DNA from: Mucilaginibacter sp. L196
GTDB lineage: Bacteria; Bacteroidota; Bacteroidia; Sphingobacteriales; Sphingobacteriaceae
Direction: 5' to 3'
Assembly: GCF_009765905.1 (NCBI RefSeq)
Contig: NZ_LMUO01000009.1
Location: 597,941 to 661,940 of the forward strand
DNA length: 64,000 nucleotides
The position numbers and the translations under genes were made by a program. This document shows, in pieces, positions 34,901 through 43,307 of the stretch. The notes under the pieces were generated by a model that did not search any database, was not told where the DNA came from, and worked only from the letters and a program-made list of their open reading frames with translations. Position 1 is the stretch's first letter. Each line of letters begins with the position of its first letter.

Positions 34901-36427
34901 AGCGGTTAAAGCAGGGTTCAGGTCCACTGTTCCCGCCATGTTTAGCTTAACATTGTTATCATTAATGCTGATTTTGGCATCAGCAATTTTCTTTATAAAA
35001 GTGCCTTTTACATTCAGGTTATGGTAATCGTAACCATTATAGTTGATATAGCCTATCTGCGCATCTAAATTTTCGGTCAGGTTTTTAAGCTCGTCACCGC
35101 TTCCTTTAACGTTGGCAGATAGGGTAGCGCGTCCAATGGCATCGTTATCGAGCAAGCCACCCAAATCAAAGTCTGAGGTGCTTATTTTGCCGCTATATGC
35201 AGGGATTCCTTTTTTGTCGATCTTTAAGTTAATATCCGGATCGAAGCGGCCCAGCTTAGTTTTAAATGTGCCGAACGCCACAAAATCATTCTGTAAACCT
35301 GTAAATCTCCCGGTAAAATTAATGTTGCCAAATTTGCCTATCATGTCAGGCACCTTCGCGCCTTTCGTCCCGGTAAAGTTGCTGTATAAATAATCCAGGT
35401 CCTTTTTATTGGTTGATAGTTGGTCGAATTTCAGTTCCAAAAAGGTATTGTCCCAATCAGGCAACCCTCTCAAACTAAAATCCCCGCGAATGTAGGTTGC
35501 CTGTCCGCCGGTTATCAATAAATTTTTAGCGGTCAGGTGGCGTACCATACCATGTATCTTACCATCAACCCCAAGCTCAAAATGCACATGATCTAAGCCA
35601 TCTGTAAAAAGGGAAATATCTTTTGACGATACATGCGACGATTTGAAATCGGCATCCATCATCACCTTATCCTCAATGTCTGCAAAATCATCAAAGGATT
35701 TAAATTTCATCCTGAAATAATCCTTAACCATGGAGTTGGCTGTTTGCAAAAACAGGTGCTTGGTGAGTATCAGGTTGGTATCAACCGTCGCGTCGGCGGT
35801 AAGGTTCTTGATATATGCGCCACTTTTTTCGTGCAGGGTAAGGTTGTGTACATAACCTTTAAACAAGTGGTGTATAACGTCCATACTGTCAATCACCGTA
35901 CTGAACTTTTTAACATCAACATCATCAAAATTTACCCCCTTTATCAGGGTATCTACTGTGTAATTCTTATAGCGGAAATGGAGGTTATTAACCGCTACTT
36001 TCCCGAAAATTACATTCCACGGCTTACCGGTTGATTTTGAAGTATCGGGGGAACTAAAAAAGTCAACAATAAATTTAACGTTGCTGGTGCTGTCCTTATA
36101 TTCTTTTAAATAAACAGAACTGTTATCCAGTTTTACCAGGCTCAAATCAAGGGTATGCTGTTTTATGCTGTGGAATAATGAAAACGCGTTGATGTCGACG
36201 GTTAATTTTGACATGTTAACCAGCGTATCTTTTTTCTGGTCCAGCACATAAAAATCTTCCAATACTATAGACGAGAATGGTTCCAGGTAGAGGCTACCTA
36301 TGCTAACCTTGGTATGCAATTTTTCAGATAGATAGGCTGCACCCTTCCTGGCTGCCCAGGTTTGCACGGGTTTATATTGAAAAACAAGTAACAGTATGCT
36401 CAGCGTCAAAAAAACGAGCAACACCAA
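31934..36427 (-). CDS. TamB / AsmA-like translocation and assembly module protein
   Basis: The very large (about 1,500 residues) envelope protein has an N-terminal membrane anchor ([17 protein letters not shown]), a long repetitive beta-taco part made of many short strands, and the TamB C-terminal domain with [20 protein letters not shown] and the family-typical [18 protein letters not shown]. TamB-type proteins bridge inner and outer membranes and are linked to lipid transport and outer-membrane protein assembly. The last 40 residues are Pro/Ser/Thr-rich. Start codon unclear: TTG at 36427 lies inside the hydrophobic anchor, and the open frame extends to an ATT at 36472 with a basic KYKVIKKVLK stretch that would suit the true N-terminus. 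Converges on ribBA with a 4-base overlap. Confidence 0.88.
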   Translation of the reverse strand: MVLLVFLTLSILLLVFQYKPVQTWAARKGAAYLSEKLHTKVSIGSLYLEPFSSIVLEDFYVLDQKKDTLVNMSKLTVDINAFSLFHSIKQHTLDLSLVKLDNSSVYLKEYKDSTSNVKFIVDFFSSPDTSKSTGKPWNVIFGKVAVNNLHFRYKNYTVDTLIKGVNFDDVDVKKFSTVIDSMDVIHHLFKGYVHNLTLHEKSGAYIKNLTADATVDTNLILTKHLFLQTANSMVKDYFRMKFKSFDDFADIEDKVMMDADFKSSHVSSKDISLFTDGLDHVHFELGVDGKIHGMVRHLTAKNLLITGGQATYIRGDFSLRGLPDWDNTFLELKFDQLSTNKKDLDYLYSNFTGTKGAKVPDMIGKFGNINFTGRFTGLQNDFVAFGTFKTKLGRFDPDINLKIDKKGIPAYSGKISTSDFDLGGLLDNDAIGRATLSANVKGSGDELKNLTENLDAQIGYINYNGYDYHNLNVKGTFIKKIADAKISINDNNVKLNMAGTVDLNPALTAYNFTADIKDAHLHTLKLLKDTITLTTVLKTKFSGNSLENLQGHIELTPIRIIDPRNNYVVDSIDLSAHGKGDNRILALKSDIAEANIHGSFDLATLPSYFKQIAKKYIPSLNIATVTPKPQHFEFNLALKNMSPLLALFDPDLKIPDQGTFVGEFDSSNETATLNGYVKTIQYGTTVFHDLILDESTTNGQLGLNISLSKINITDSLFIKNIDISNALRRDSLNFNIKLADKDATNQLDLYGLVEFGRDTTAKLKLLPSDVILEHQDWKLTDQVRIKFLDGKTEIDGFQLSNGPQKVKINGFISSNPEDKLKLEFEKFNMNTFDQLTKVSGVSLKGSLNGNVTFSSITNTPGIDAHLNIDSLNMNKTLVGDVKIESTLGNDRKEADVKMSINNNGTETMNITGAYNLTKEAEANALDFKVKMDHVQTVIFDPFIRDLVSDPKGTVSSDLSLTGPASKPQMNGTVTLDNTGVTVNYLKTAFTVSDKLTVTNSVIDVDGMVLKDAYGGTGEVKGKVDLNNLDNPDIEATVTAKNLLALNTTFRDNHLYYGKAYGTGTFSFNGPVNTMNINIKAHTLAGTVFNIPLNTSTTAGDYDFIRFVSHKDSTKVVAPKNAFDGVTLNLDLTVDEKTIVKITTDYGVLEGSGTTNNLNLNINSLGDFNMYGDFLISTGKFEFTAKNFISKNFTVNQGGTIRWTGDPANADINLNAIYEVRTDISPLYQAAGLASPKGAENVLVQAELIITKSLLHPTIDFDFNFPTDPSIKDDLGTYLTDYNNRSQQALSIIVRRNFASGTPNSLTNQVFSTAGEAVSEFAFNKLNTFISQSNIKNFDLNLRSFNDASASLRLFNSRLVFNGSLFTTTGSNDLFNNSTQNSLFNSNFNSLTKDFEAQYLLRKSGDLTAKYSYRVLNTTTLNTIDQLSVQYVNGVGLTYQRDFDTFGEFFRNLFRKNSGSKSKSKTPTPIPPKTDTPTLTEPPSPGSNSNEKSDGDDN

Positions 36428-36479
36428 TCCTAACGCTATTTTGAGTACTTTTTTAATAACTTTGTATTTAATTCAAAAA

Positions 36480-36612
36480 TTAAAAGTAAAAATTCAAAAC
36501 TTTTGAAGCTTATATGCGGATGTTTTGACTTTGTTTTTAACCCAAGGTTCAAAATAAAGTTTTATCACCGCGTAAATATCATCCCAACTTTGACTTTTAA
36601 CTTTCGACTTTT
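36480..36612. repeat. 7-base-type repeat between TamB and tsaD genes
   Basis: Iterated AACTTT, GACTTTT and AACTTTC units (about 36588-36617) face an A-rich inverted counterpart with AAAAGT units near 36480. This is the same class of heptad-like, low-complexity repeat as at 38774, 50613, 51862 and 52449. Confidence 0.55.
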
Positions 36613-36623
36613 AACTTTTTACC

Positions 36624-37625
36624 ATGCCCATAATACTTGCCATTGAATCCTCTTGCGACGATACCTCTGCAGCCATTTGTGCCGATGGTGTGATATTAAG
36701 CAATGTTATTGCTAATCAAACCATTCATCAGGCTTATGGCGGTGTTGTACCCGAACTTGCTTCGCGTGTTCATCAGCAAAACATTGTCCCTGCGGTTCAG
36801 CAAGCATTACTTGCCGCAAAAGTAAGTAAAAATGATGTTACTGCGGTAGCTTTTACCCGCGGACCTGGACTTTTAGGTTCACTTTTGGTAGGGGTGTCAT
36901 TTGCCAAAGCTTTTGCCTTGGCAAAAAACCTGCCACTCATAGAAGTTAACCACATGCAGGCCCACGTTTTGGCTCATTTTATAGGTGATCCAAAGCCATC
37001 GTTCCCTTTTTTATGTCTGACGGTTTCAGGCGGACATACCCAGATCGTTTTGGTAAAGGATTATTTCGATATGCAGGTTATCGGCCAAACTACTGATGAT
37101 GCAGCAGGCGAGGCAATGGATAAAACCAGCAAAATATTAGGCCTGCCATATCCTGGCGGCCCGTTGATTGATAAACATGCCCGCTCAGGTAATCCTGACG
37201 CCTATAAATTCCCTGAGCCCCAGATACCCGGATTGGATTTTAGCTTTAGCGGGTTAAAAACGTCGATCTTATATTTCATCCAGAACAACGTTAAGCTTAA
37301 CCCCAATTTTATTGAGGAAAACCTGAACGATATTTGCGCCTCGGTAGAAAAGCGCATAGCCACCATTCTGCTCAACAAACTTAAACGAGCCGCTGATGAG
37401 TACGGTATTAAAGATATTGCCCTTGCGGGAGGCGTATCAGCTAATACAGGTTTACGCGAAGGCTTGCTGGCCATGGGAAATAAAAACGGCTGGAACTGCT
37501 TCATCCCCAAACTGGAGTACTGTACCGATAATGCCGCGATGATAGCCATCGCCGGTTACCACAAATACCTGAAAGCCGAATTTGTTGGTCAGGATGTTGC
37601 GCCATTGGCCAGGATGCCATTATAA
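36624..37625 (+). CDS. tsaD: tRNA N6-threonylcarbamoyladenosine transferase TsaD
   Basis: Essential enzyme that transfers the threonylcarbamoyl group to A37 of ANN-decoding tRNAs, with TsaB and TsaE. The 333-residue ASKHA-fold protein has the start ILAIESSCDDTS, metal ligands His110 and His114 in NHMQAHVLAHF, the TVSGGHTQIVLV phosphate loop, and a third ligand in the CTDNAAMIAIAG block. Divergent from TamB as in other Sphingobacteriaceae. Confidence 0.96.
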   Translation: MPIILAIESSCDDTSAAICADGVILSNVIANQTIHQAYGGVVPELASRVHQQNIVPAVQQALLAAKVSKNDVTAVAFTRGPGLLGSLLVGVSFAKAFALAKNLPLIEVNHMQAHVLAHFIGDPKPSFPFLCLTVSGGHTQIVLVKDYFDMQVIGQTTDDAAGEAMDKTSKILGLPYPGGPLIDKHARSGNPDAYKFPEPQIPGLDFSFSGLKTSILYFIQNNVKLNPNFIEENLNDICASVEKRIATILLNKLKRAADEYGIKDIALAGGVSANTGLREGLLAMGNKNGWNCFIPKLEYCTDNAAMIAIAGYHKYLKAEFVGQDVAPLARMPL

Positions 37626-37662
37626 TCCCTCAGCCTAAAAGGGGAACATTTGAAAAATATTT

Positions 37663-37670
37663 TAACTTTG
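37663..37670 (+). promoter_or_regulatory. Candidate -7 box TAACTTTG
   Basis: Matches TAnnTTTG, 41 bases before the start of the small membrane protein gene. It is followed by a CCCCC-TTTA-GGGGG palindrome typical of intergenic repeats in this genome. No clear -33 element. Confidence 0.35.
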
Positions 37671-37710
37671 CATTCCTTCAACTCCCCCTTTAGGGGGTCG
37701 GGGGGTCAGC

Positions 37711-37905
37711 ATGAACGGAGCCGCCTACATATTTTGGATAATTTTCGTAATCCCCTTAATAGCATTTTTAGTGTGGCTGGTACGCCAGGATAAAAGAAAA
37801 GGCACGATAGGCCTTGCCGTAATAATAGGGTTGGTGGTTATGGTTGTCATCTACATGTATTATAAACACATGTTTGCGCCTTATACTAAGGTGTATGATT
37901 TTTAA
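37711..37905 (+). CDS. Small two-helix membrane protein, 64 aa
   Basis: Two hydrophobic segments (IFWIIFVIPLIAFLVWLV and IGLAVIIGLVVMVVIYMYY) are separated by the basic turn RQDKRKGT, giving a hairpin with both ends on the same side. Unknown function. Coding is supported by composition and by its consistent presence downstream of a promoter-like box; the family is not recognised. Confidence 0.65.
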   Translation: MNGAAYIFWIIFVIPLIAFLVWLVRQDKRKGTIGLAVIIGLVVMVVIYMYYKHMFAPYTKVYDF

Positions 37906-37943
37906 TTCTTATTTCTCTAAAGGTTTACGACATAATTTTAAGT

Positions 37944-37960
37944 CTCCCCTACCGGGGGAG
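37944..37960. repeat. CTCCCC-TACCG-GGGAG palindrome
   Basis: Short intergenic palindrome in the 288-base spacer between the small membrane protein and the LemA gene. The rest of that spacer holds no gene; the LemA promoter is probably near 38120-38160. Confidence 0.4.
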
Positions 37961-38193
37961 ATTTAGTGGGGGCTCCTACTGACAAAATACTGTCAGCACA
38001 AATCTCATTCTAATTTCCGAAATTTGAATCTGTCGGCAATCATACTGATGGCCTGTTAATCAATTCGTTTAACTATATTTATCCGGCAAAGCAATTAATA
38101 CCTTGCCAATATGGCATTTAGCGGCCAAATTGTAACAACGGTATACGTTTTGTACTCTAAAATCAAACAATAATTAATCAATCTACAAAAACA

Positions 38194-38772
38194 ATGAAAA
38201 AGCTATTCACAGCAATATTATTAGTAATGTCTGTTATGGGTTTAAGCTCGTGCAGTTACAACAGCATGGTGCAAATGGACGAGAACGTTAAAGCCAAATG
38301 GGGCGCCGTTGAAAGCCAGTACCAGCGCCGTGCCGATCTGATCCCTAACTTAGTGAACACCGTTAAAGGCGTAGCCAACTTCGAGAAAAGTACTTTGGTT
38401 GATGTAACCAACGCGCGTGCAAGGGCAACATCAATACAGGTTGACCCAACTAAGCTTACACCGGAAACAATCCAGAAATACCAGGCAGCGCAAGGCCAGT
38501 TAAGCACCGCCTTAGGTCGTTTATTGGTAGCATCAGAAAACTATCCGCAATTAAAAGCTAATGATAACTTTACCGCATTACAGGCACAGTTAGAAGGTAC
38601 CGAAAACCGTATCAATATTGCCCGTTTAGATTTTAACAGCGCGGTGCAGGAATATAACAGCAAGATCCGTTCGTTCCCGGCAAACATAACCGCCAAAATG
38701 TTCGGCTTTACCGAAAAAGGTTATTTTCAGGCAGATGCCGGTGCAAGCAAGGTGCCTACTGTCCAGTTCTAA
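38194..38772 (+). CDS. lemA: LemA family protein
   Basis: The 192-residue membrane-anchored protein has an N-terminal segment with a lipobox-like LSSCS (Cys21), then the LemA helical bundle: VESQYQRRADLIPNLVNTVKGVANFE, then ENRINIARLDFNSAVQEYNS and the end MFGFTEKGYFQA. LemA proteins commonly occur with TPM-domain proteins, as in the two genes downstream; a role in envelope or photosystem-like assembly is proposed for relatives but not settled. Confidence 0.93.
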   Translation: MKKLFTAILLVMSVMGLSSCSYNSMVQMDENVKAKWGAVESQYQRRADLIPNLVNTVKGVANFEKSTLVDVTNARARATSIQVDPTKLTPETIQKYQAAQGQLSTALGRLLVASENYPQLKANDNFTALQAQLEGTENRINIARLDFNSAVQEYNSKIRSFPANITAKMFGFTEKGYFQADAGASKVPTVQF

Positions 38773-38773
38773 T

Positions 38774-38870
38774 TTAGTGATTAGAGGTTGGAGGCTGGAG
38801 ATTAGTAACTTCAGTCTCTAATTTTACCTTTAATAACTAATCTCTAACCTCCAATCTCTAATCAACTAAC
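38774..38870. repeat. Inverted 27-base heptad repeats between LemA and TPM genes
   Basis: GATTAGAGGTTGGAGG... (27 bases, from 38780) is mirrored near 38840-38866 by its reverse complement with 3 mismatches. Each arm is built from 7-base units (GATTAGA, GGTTGGA, GGCTGGA). The whole can fold into a long hairpin in the transcript. Confidence 0.7.
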
Positions 38871-38871
38871 A

Positions 38872-39306
38872 ATGGCTTTATTTACCGAAGAAGAGCAACA
38901 CCGCATACGTATCGCGATTGAAGATGCCGAAAAGCATACTTCAGGGCAAATACGGGTTTGTCTCGAAAAAAACTGTAGCGAGAATGTACTTGATCGCGCA
39001 GCAAAATATTTCCATAAGCTGGATATGCATAAAACCAAGCATCGTAACGGGGTATTGGTATATGTGGCTACTGTCGACCGCAAATTTGCTATTATAGGCG
39101 ACGCCGGGATCAATAAAGTGGTTCCTGCTGATTTTTGGGATAGTACCAAAGAGGATATGCTGGAGCATTTTAAATTAGGCGATTTGGTGGAAGGTATTGT
39201 TACCGGCCTTAAAATAGCTGGCGATCACCTGCAGAAATTTTTCCCGCATAATGCCGATGATACTAACGAATTATCCGATGACATTGCCTTTATGGACGGC
39301 GAATAA
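38872..39306 (+). CDS. TPM domain protein, cytosolic short form
   Basis: The 144-residue TPM-fold (PF04536-type) domain has no signal peptide: FTEEEQHRIRIAIEDAEKHT then GQIRVCLEK, the HRNGVLVYVATVDRKFAIIGD core, and GDLVEGIVTGLKIAGDHLQKFFP. Between LemA and a membrane-bound TPM protein, 11 bases before the latter; the three form an operon. Function of the set is unknown, probably envelope-related. Confidence 0.88.
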   Translation: MALFTEEEQHRIRIAIEDAEKHTSGQIRVCLEKNCSENVLDRAAKYFHKLDMHKTKHRNGVLVYVATVDRKFAIIGDAGINKVVPADFWDSTKEDMLEHFKLGDLVEGIVTGLKIAGDHLQKFFPHNADDTNELSDDIAFMDGE

Positions 39307-39317
39307 AAACAAACATC

Positions 39318-40106
39318 ATGTTTAAAAAACTTATACTTTTCTTTGTTCTGCTGGCAAGTGGTTTTACCGCTTTCTCACAGGATTTTCCACCTAAGCCCAA
39401 TGCGCTAATAACGGATTATACCAATACGTTATCTCCCGGCGATCAGCAATTGCTGGAAAATAAACTGGTGGCTTTTAATGATACCTCATCAACACAGATA
39501 GCTATCGTGCTGATGAAATCAGTAGGCGATTATGACATCGACCAATACGCCGCGGCACTTGGTCGCAAATGGGGCATAGGTCAAAAAGGCAACAACAATG
39601 GCTTGCTGATATTGGCAGCTATGGATCAGCATAAAGTAACTATACAGATCGGTTATGGATTAGAAGGTGCTGTTCCGGATGTAATTACCCATGAGATCAT
39701 TCAAAACGATATAACCCCTCGTTTTAAACAAGGCGATTATTACGGCGGATTAGACGCGGCGGTAAACGACCTCATCAAATACACAAAAGGCGAATTTAAG
39801 GCCAGTAAAAAGCCTCAGCATGGCAGTAATAATGGCAATGCAGCAGGTATAATTATAGTGATCATCATTTTTATCCTGATCATGATTTTCCGTAACCGTG
39901 GCGGCGGCGGACAGATCATCGGTGGCAGGGGCGGAGCAAGTCCGTTCTGGTGGTTTTTAGCCGGTGATATGTTAGGCAGCTCAGGTCGTGGTGGCGGCTG
40001 GGGCGGAGGCGGTGGCTTCGGCGGCGGAGATTCCGGCGGTGGTGGCGGCTTTGGCGGTTTCGGTGGCGGCGACTTCGGCGGCGGCGGCAGCAGCGGCAGC
40101 TGGTAA
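39318..40106 (+). CDS. TPM domain protein with membrane segment and Gly-rich tail (YgcG-like)
   Basis: The 262-residue protein has a signal peptide (LILFFVLLASGFTAFSQ), a periplasmic TPM domain (residues about 28-150; NNGLLILAAMDQHKVTIQIGYGLEG), one membrane helix IIIVIIIFILIMIF, and a long glycine-rich tail of GGGG and GGFGG repeats ending SSGSW. The tail is low complexity and typical of the family. Works with the LemA and short TPM partners. Confidence 0.92.
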   Translation: MFKKLILFFVLLASGFTAFSQDFPPKPNALITDYTNTLSPGDQQLLENKLVAFNDTSSTQIAIVLMKSVGDYDIDQYAAALGRKWGIGQKGNNNGLLILAAMDQHKVTIQIGYGLEGAVPDVITHEIIQNDITPRFKQGDYYGGLDAAVNDLIKYTKGEFKASKKPQHGSNNGNAAGIIIVIIIFILIMIFRNRGGGGQIIGGRGGASPFWWFLAGDMLGSSGRGGGWGGGGGFGGGDSGGGGGFGGFGGGDFGGGGSSGSW

Positions 40107-40117
40107 ACCTGGTAGTT

Positions 40118-40519
40118 ATGTTTCAAAAAGATTTTATGCTGAATGAAGCTCGTAAATTTGCCGAGTTTTTGGCTAAACTGATGGGCTTAAAGGCTGAAGG
40201 TAACTATACGGAGTTTGATCATCAGCTAAGTGGCATTCTGCAAAAGGAATATGATACTGACCTGGGAAATTTGTTGGCTTTAAGTGAAATTGAATTTGCC
40301 GAACGTATTCGATCTGAAACTTACAGCATTGAAAAATTAAATGCTCTTAGCCAACTATTATATATGTTTGCAGAGCCTTTTAAGCAAGATGAGAAAATAC
40401 AACTTTTATTAAAAAAGGTATTGGCAATTTTCGATCTGTTAGAACAAAAACATCATTACGAGTCTTTCGAAAATATTGATAAACGAAAGACGATATATAA
40501 ATACTTCAGCCAACAATGA
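40118..40519 (+). CDS. Conserved hypothetical helical protein, 133 aa
   Basis: Soluble all-helical protein with a TPR-like look (EARKFAEFLAKLMGL, FAERIRSETYSIEKL, LNALSQLLYMFAEPF). I cannot assign a named family with certainty. Its stop overlaps the Nudix gene start (ATGA), and it begins 11 bases after the TPM gene, so it links the LemA/TPM genes and the Nudix gene into one transcript. Confidence 0.75.
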   Translation: MFQKDFMLNEARKFAEFLAKLMGLKAEGNYTEFDHQLSGILQKEYDTDLGNLLALSEIEFAERIRSETYSIEKLNALSQLLYMFAEPFKQDEKIQLLLKKVLAIFDLLEQKHHYESFENIDKRKTIYKYFSQQ

Positions 40520-41067
40520 ACGCTCTTACCTGGAAAATACTTCACTCCGAATATATACACAAAGGCCCCTGGGCAACCCTAAGAACCGATAAATGCGAAA
40601 TGCCGGATGGGCGCATAGTTGACGACTATTATGTACTCGAATACCCAAATTGGGTTAATGCCGTAGCTATTACTGAAGATAATAAAGTACTGATGGTGCG
40701 CCAATACCGCCATGCGGCAGGCATTGTGTCATTAGAAATACCCGGAGGTGTAATTGATGGCGACGAAAAACCTGAAGTGGCCATGCGCCGCGAATTGCTG
40801 GAAGAAACAGGCTATCAGTTTGATGATATTGAATTGATTGCCACAGTTTACGCCAACCCATCCACTGCCAACAACCATACCTACTGCTACCTGGCCAAAG
40901 GCGGCAAAAAAGTGCAGGATCAAGATCTTGATGAGCACGAAGAGCTAATAGTTGAAGAATACACCATCGCCGAAATAAAACAACTCTTAGCTGATAATAA
41001 GATAATTCAGGCTCTGCATTGCACCGGCTTATTTTACGCGTTGATGAAGTTGGGGGAGATTAAATAA
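40516..41067 (+). CDS. Nudix hydrolase (ADP-ribose pyrophosphatase-like)
   Basis: The 183-residue enzyme has the Nudix box GGVIDGDEKPEVAMRRELLE followed by ETGY; the catalytic Glu residues are in RRELLEE. The preceding VRQYRHAAG and the later YANPSTANNHTYCYLA blocks suggest the ADP-sugar pyrophosphatase group. Translationally coupled to the hypothetical gene upstream by a 4-base overlap; the transcript probably ends at the bidirectional terminator at 41447. Confidence 0.9.
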   Translation: MNALTWKILHSEYIHKGPWATLRTDKCEMPDGRIVDDYYVLEYPNWVNAVAITEDNKVLMVRQYRHAAGIVSLEIPGGVIDGDEKPEVAMRRELLEETGYQFDDIELIATVYANPSTANNHTYCYLAKGGKKVQDQDLDEHEELIVEEYTIAEIKQLLADNKIIQALHCTGLFYALMKLGEIK

Positions 41068-41108
41068 TCAATTCTTAGATCAAGTCCGGCAACTTTACAC
41101 CCCGAAGC

Positions 41109-41140
41109 GTCATTGCGAGCGAAGCGTGGCAATCCCAGGC
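41109..41140. repeat. GTCATTGCGAG-GCAATCCC half repeat
   Basis: GTCATTGCGAGCGAAGCGTGG and CAATCCC, a single arm of the family whose complete inverted form is at 41331-41418. Confidence 0.6.
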
Positions 41141-41184
41141 TTTACAGCGCCGATGGGGGCTAGCCAACATTAATTTTACACCCT

Positions 41185-41255
41185 GTCATTCTGAACGAAG
41201 TGAAGAATCTGTAAAGTAGTTTACACTGTACAGATTCTTCGTCCCTCAGAATGAC
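41185..41255. repeat. Inverted repeat GTCATTCTGA ... TCAGAATGAC, copy 1
   Basis: Arms GTCATTCTGAACGAAG and the partner ending CTCAGAATGAC; inner arms GAAGAATCTGTA and TACAGATTCTTC. Other copies at 53391-53478 and 62009-62093, and a single arm at 54430. Long hairpins between genes. Confidence 0.75.
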
Positions 41256-41281
41256 AAAGCTATTTATAAACATTGCCTGTT

Positions 41282-41315
41282 AGACTTACGAAGTTTCAAA
41301 AAACTTCGTAAGTCT
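41282..41315. repeat. Perfect hairpin AGACTTACGAAGTTT
   Basis: Fifteen-base perfect arms with a CAAA loop. A copy with a 3-base deletion in the left arm is at 55448-55477. Confidence 0.75.
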
Positions 41316-41330
41316 AAATTAGGTCTCTAA

Positions 41331-41418
41331 CGTCATTGCGAGCGGAACGCGGCAATCCCAAACTATACAGAGCGAATATGCAAAGTCGGGGATTGCCGCG
41401 CTTCGCTCGCAATGACGG
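41331..41418. repeat. Complete inverted GTCATTGCGAG repeat
   Basis: CGTCATTGCGAGCGGAACGC and GGCAATCCC on the left are mirrored by GGGATTGCCGCGCTTCGCTC and GCAATGACG on the right. The interior carries about 40 unique bases. Part of a 350-base cluster of three different palindromic repeats between the Nudix and dnaA genes. Confidence 0.75.
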
Positions 41419-41446
41419 GTGTAGAGAAAAACCGCTGCCAAACGAA

Positions 41447-41470
41447 AAAGGCGCAATCCCTTGCGCCTTT
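41447..41470. terminator. Bidirectional terminator between Nudix and dnaA genes
   Basis: AAAGGCGCAA-TCCC-TTGCGCCTTT, perfect 10-base arms with A and T flanks on both sides, placed between the converging 3' ends. Confidence 0.85.
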
Positions 41471-41501
41471 CATTATCTTAACGTCCGAAATCCGAATTGC
41501 C

Positions 41502-42929
41502 TTACGACATCTTCAATTTCTTCTGAATATCGGCAACGTAGCCTTTAAACTTCTTATCAGTATCAATCAAATCTTCAACGGTTTGGCATGCATATATCAC
41601 GGTAGAGTGATCGCGGCCACCAAAGAAACTACCAATTGATTTTAATGAGCTTTTAGTATGCGCTTTAGCCAGGTACATTGATATTTGCCTTGCCTGTACA
41701 ATCTCGCGTTTACGGGTTTGTGACTTTACCATATCAATTGGCACTTCAAAATACTCGCAAACCAAGTTTTGTATGTACTCCATCGAAATTTCTTTCGATG
41801 AGTTCTTCACAAAGTTTTTCAGCATTTGTTTAGCCAAATTCAAATCTATCTCCTTACGGTTCAAGGTTGATTGTGCTAATAACGATACCATGGCACCTTC
41901 CAGCTCACGTACGTTATTATCTATATTGTGGGCAACATATTCTACCACATCGTTTGATAATTCAATACCATCCTGGTAAATCTTGTTTTTCAGGATCGCC
42001 ATACGGGTTTCCAAATCAGGAATCTGCAAATCAGCGGATAGTCCCCATTTGAACCTTGAAAGCAAACGTTCTTCTAAACCAGCCAAATCTTTAGGCGCTT
42101 TATCCGATGTGATGATCAACTGCTTGCCTGATTGGTGCAGGTGGTTAAATATATGGAAGAAGAAATCCTGTGTTTTTTCTTTACCGGCAAAGTTGTGTAC
42201 ATCATCCATGATCAGTACATCAATCGCCTGGTAAAAGTTCACAAAATCGTTTATGTTATTGTGTTTAAGGGCATCAACAAATTGCTGGGTGAATTTCTCG
42301 CATGATACATAAAGTACCAGCTTATCCGGCAGTGTTTGTTTTATTTGGTTACCGATGGCTTGCGCTAAGTGAGTTTTACCTAAACCAACACCACCATATA
42401 TCATTAATGGGTTAAATGAGGTACCACCCGGTTTTGCAGCTACCGCGTAACCTGCTGAGCGGGCCAAACGATTGCAATCACCTTCAATAAAGTTTTCGAA
42501 GGTGTAATTACGATTAAGCTGTGGGTCAACATTTAATTTCTTTAAACCGGGTATTACGAACGGGTTCTTAATATCCTTATTTATAGAAATAGGTATCGGC
42601 ATCGACTGATTCTTTGATTCCGCTCCGTTTCCGTTTGAAGGCATGTTTGTTGTATATGGTTTGCTTGCAGATGACTGTTCAACTACAATATTATACTCTA
42701 AACGCCCATCATCACCTAATTGTTTTTTTATAGTCTTACGTAACAGGCCCACGTAATGCTCTTCAAGCCATTCGTAAAAGAATAAACTTGGTACCTGTAT
42801 GGTCAATACACTGCCCTCCATCCTCAAAGCTTTTATCGGCTCGAACCAAGTTTTAAAACTTTGAGCCGGTATGTTATCTTTTATGATCTGGAGACAGCTA
42901 TTCCAAACGTTAGTACAAGTTTTTTCCAT
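41502..42929 (-). CDS. dnaA: Chromosomal replication initiator DnaA
   Basis: AAA+ initiator that opens the origin. The 475-residue protein has domain I (CTNVWNSCLQIIKDNIPAQSF) and a linker to about residue 120. The AAA+ domain has Walker A GGVGLGKTHLAQAIG, Walker B VLIMDDVH and sensor/box VII segment ERLLSRFKWG. The C-terminal DNA-binding domain has the signature GGRDHSTVIYACQTVE. The start ATG is well supported by the N-terminal domain I alignment. A 378-base spacer lies upstream. Confidence 0.98.
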   Translation of the reverse strand: MEKTCTNVWNSCLQIIKDNIPAQSFKTWFEPIKALRMEGSVLTIQVPSLFFYEWLEEHYVGLLRKTIKKQLGDDGRLEYNIVVEQSSASKPYTTNMPSNGNGAESKNQSMPIPISINKDIKNPFVIPGLKKLNVDPQLNRNYTFENFIEGDCNRLARSAGYAVAAKPGGTSFNPLMIYGGVGLGKTHLAQAIGNQIKQTLPDKLVLYVSCEKFTQQFVDALKHNNINDFVNFYQAIDVLIMDDVHNFAGKEKTQDFFFHIFNHLHQSGKQLIITSDKAPKDLAGLEERLLSRFKWGLSADLQIPDLETRMAILKNKIYQDGIELSNDVVEYVAHNIDNNVRELEGAMVSLLAQSTLNRKEIDLNLAKQMLKNFVKNSSKEISMEYIQNLVCEYFEVPIDMVKSQTRKREIVQARQISMYLAKAHTKSSLKSIGSFFGGRDHSTVIYACQTVEDLIDTDKKFKGYVADIQKKLKMS

Positions 42930-43307
42930 ATGTATTATTATAAAAAGTTGATTTCCAACCCCCAGTGAAACATCCTTTGAGGCTGCTACGGAACATCGAA
43001 TATTCTAAAAAAAAGCGGATAAAAAAATTATATTTTCACTTTTTTATCAAATATATTCACTGTTTATTAACCCTATTTTTATTGTAAGTTCAACTTAAAT
43101 TAGTATACTTCGTAACCAATATCAGTCAAAAATACTTTCAAGAAACTTTTTTGCGTTTTAATATTCGTGATAATAAATTCGGTTAAAAACATTGCGTTCC
43201 CTTACTCTTAATACGTTTTAAAACCCCGATAGTTTGGCTGAAACAACTGTTAAATTTTAAAAGTATGTTACTGAGTGAAATAAAATGAAAATTGTTTAGG
43301 AGGGTTT
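42930..43307. other. AT-rich spacer upstream of dnaA
   Basis: No gene. It probably carries the dnaA promoter (next entry). I looked for TTATCCACA-type DnaA boxes on both strands and saw none close to consensus, so this does not look like the origin. Confidence 0.6.
43048..43055 (-). promoter_or_regulatory. Candidate dnaA -7 box TATATTTG
   Basis: Exact match to TAnnTTTG on the minus strand, 119 bases before the dnaA start. No clear -33 TTG at the proper distance, so moderate support only. Confidence 0.4.

Noticed and set aside
39815..40126. Proline-rich minus-strand ORF of 103 codons
   Set aside because: It is the antisense of the glycine-rich tail of the TPM protein.
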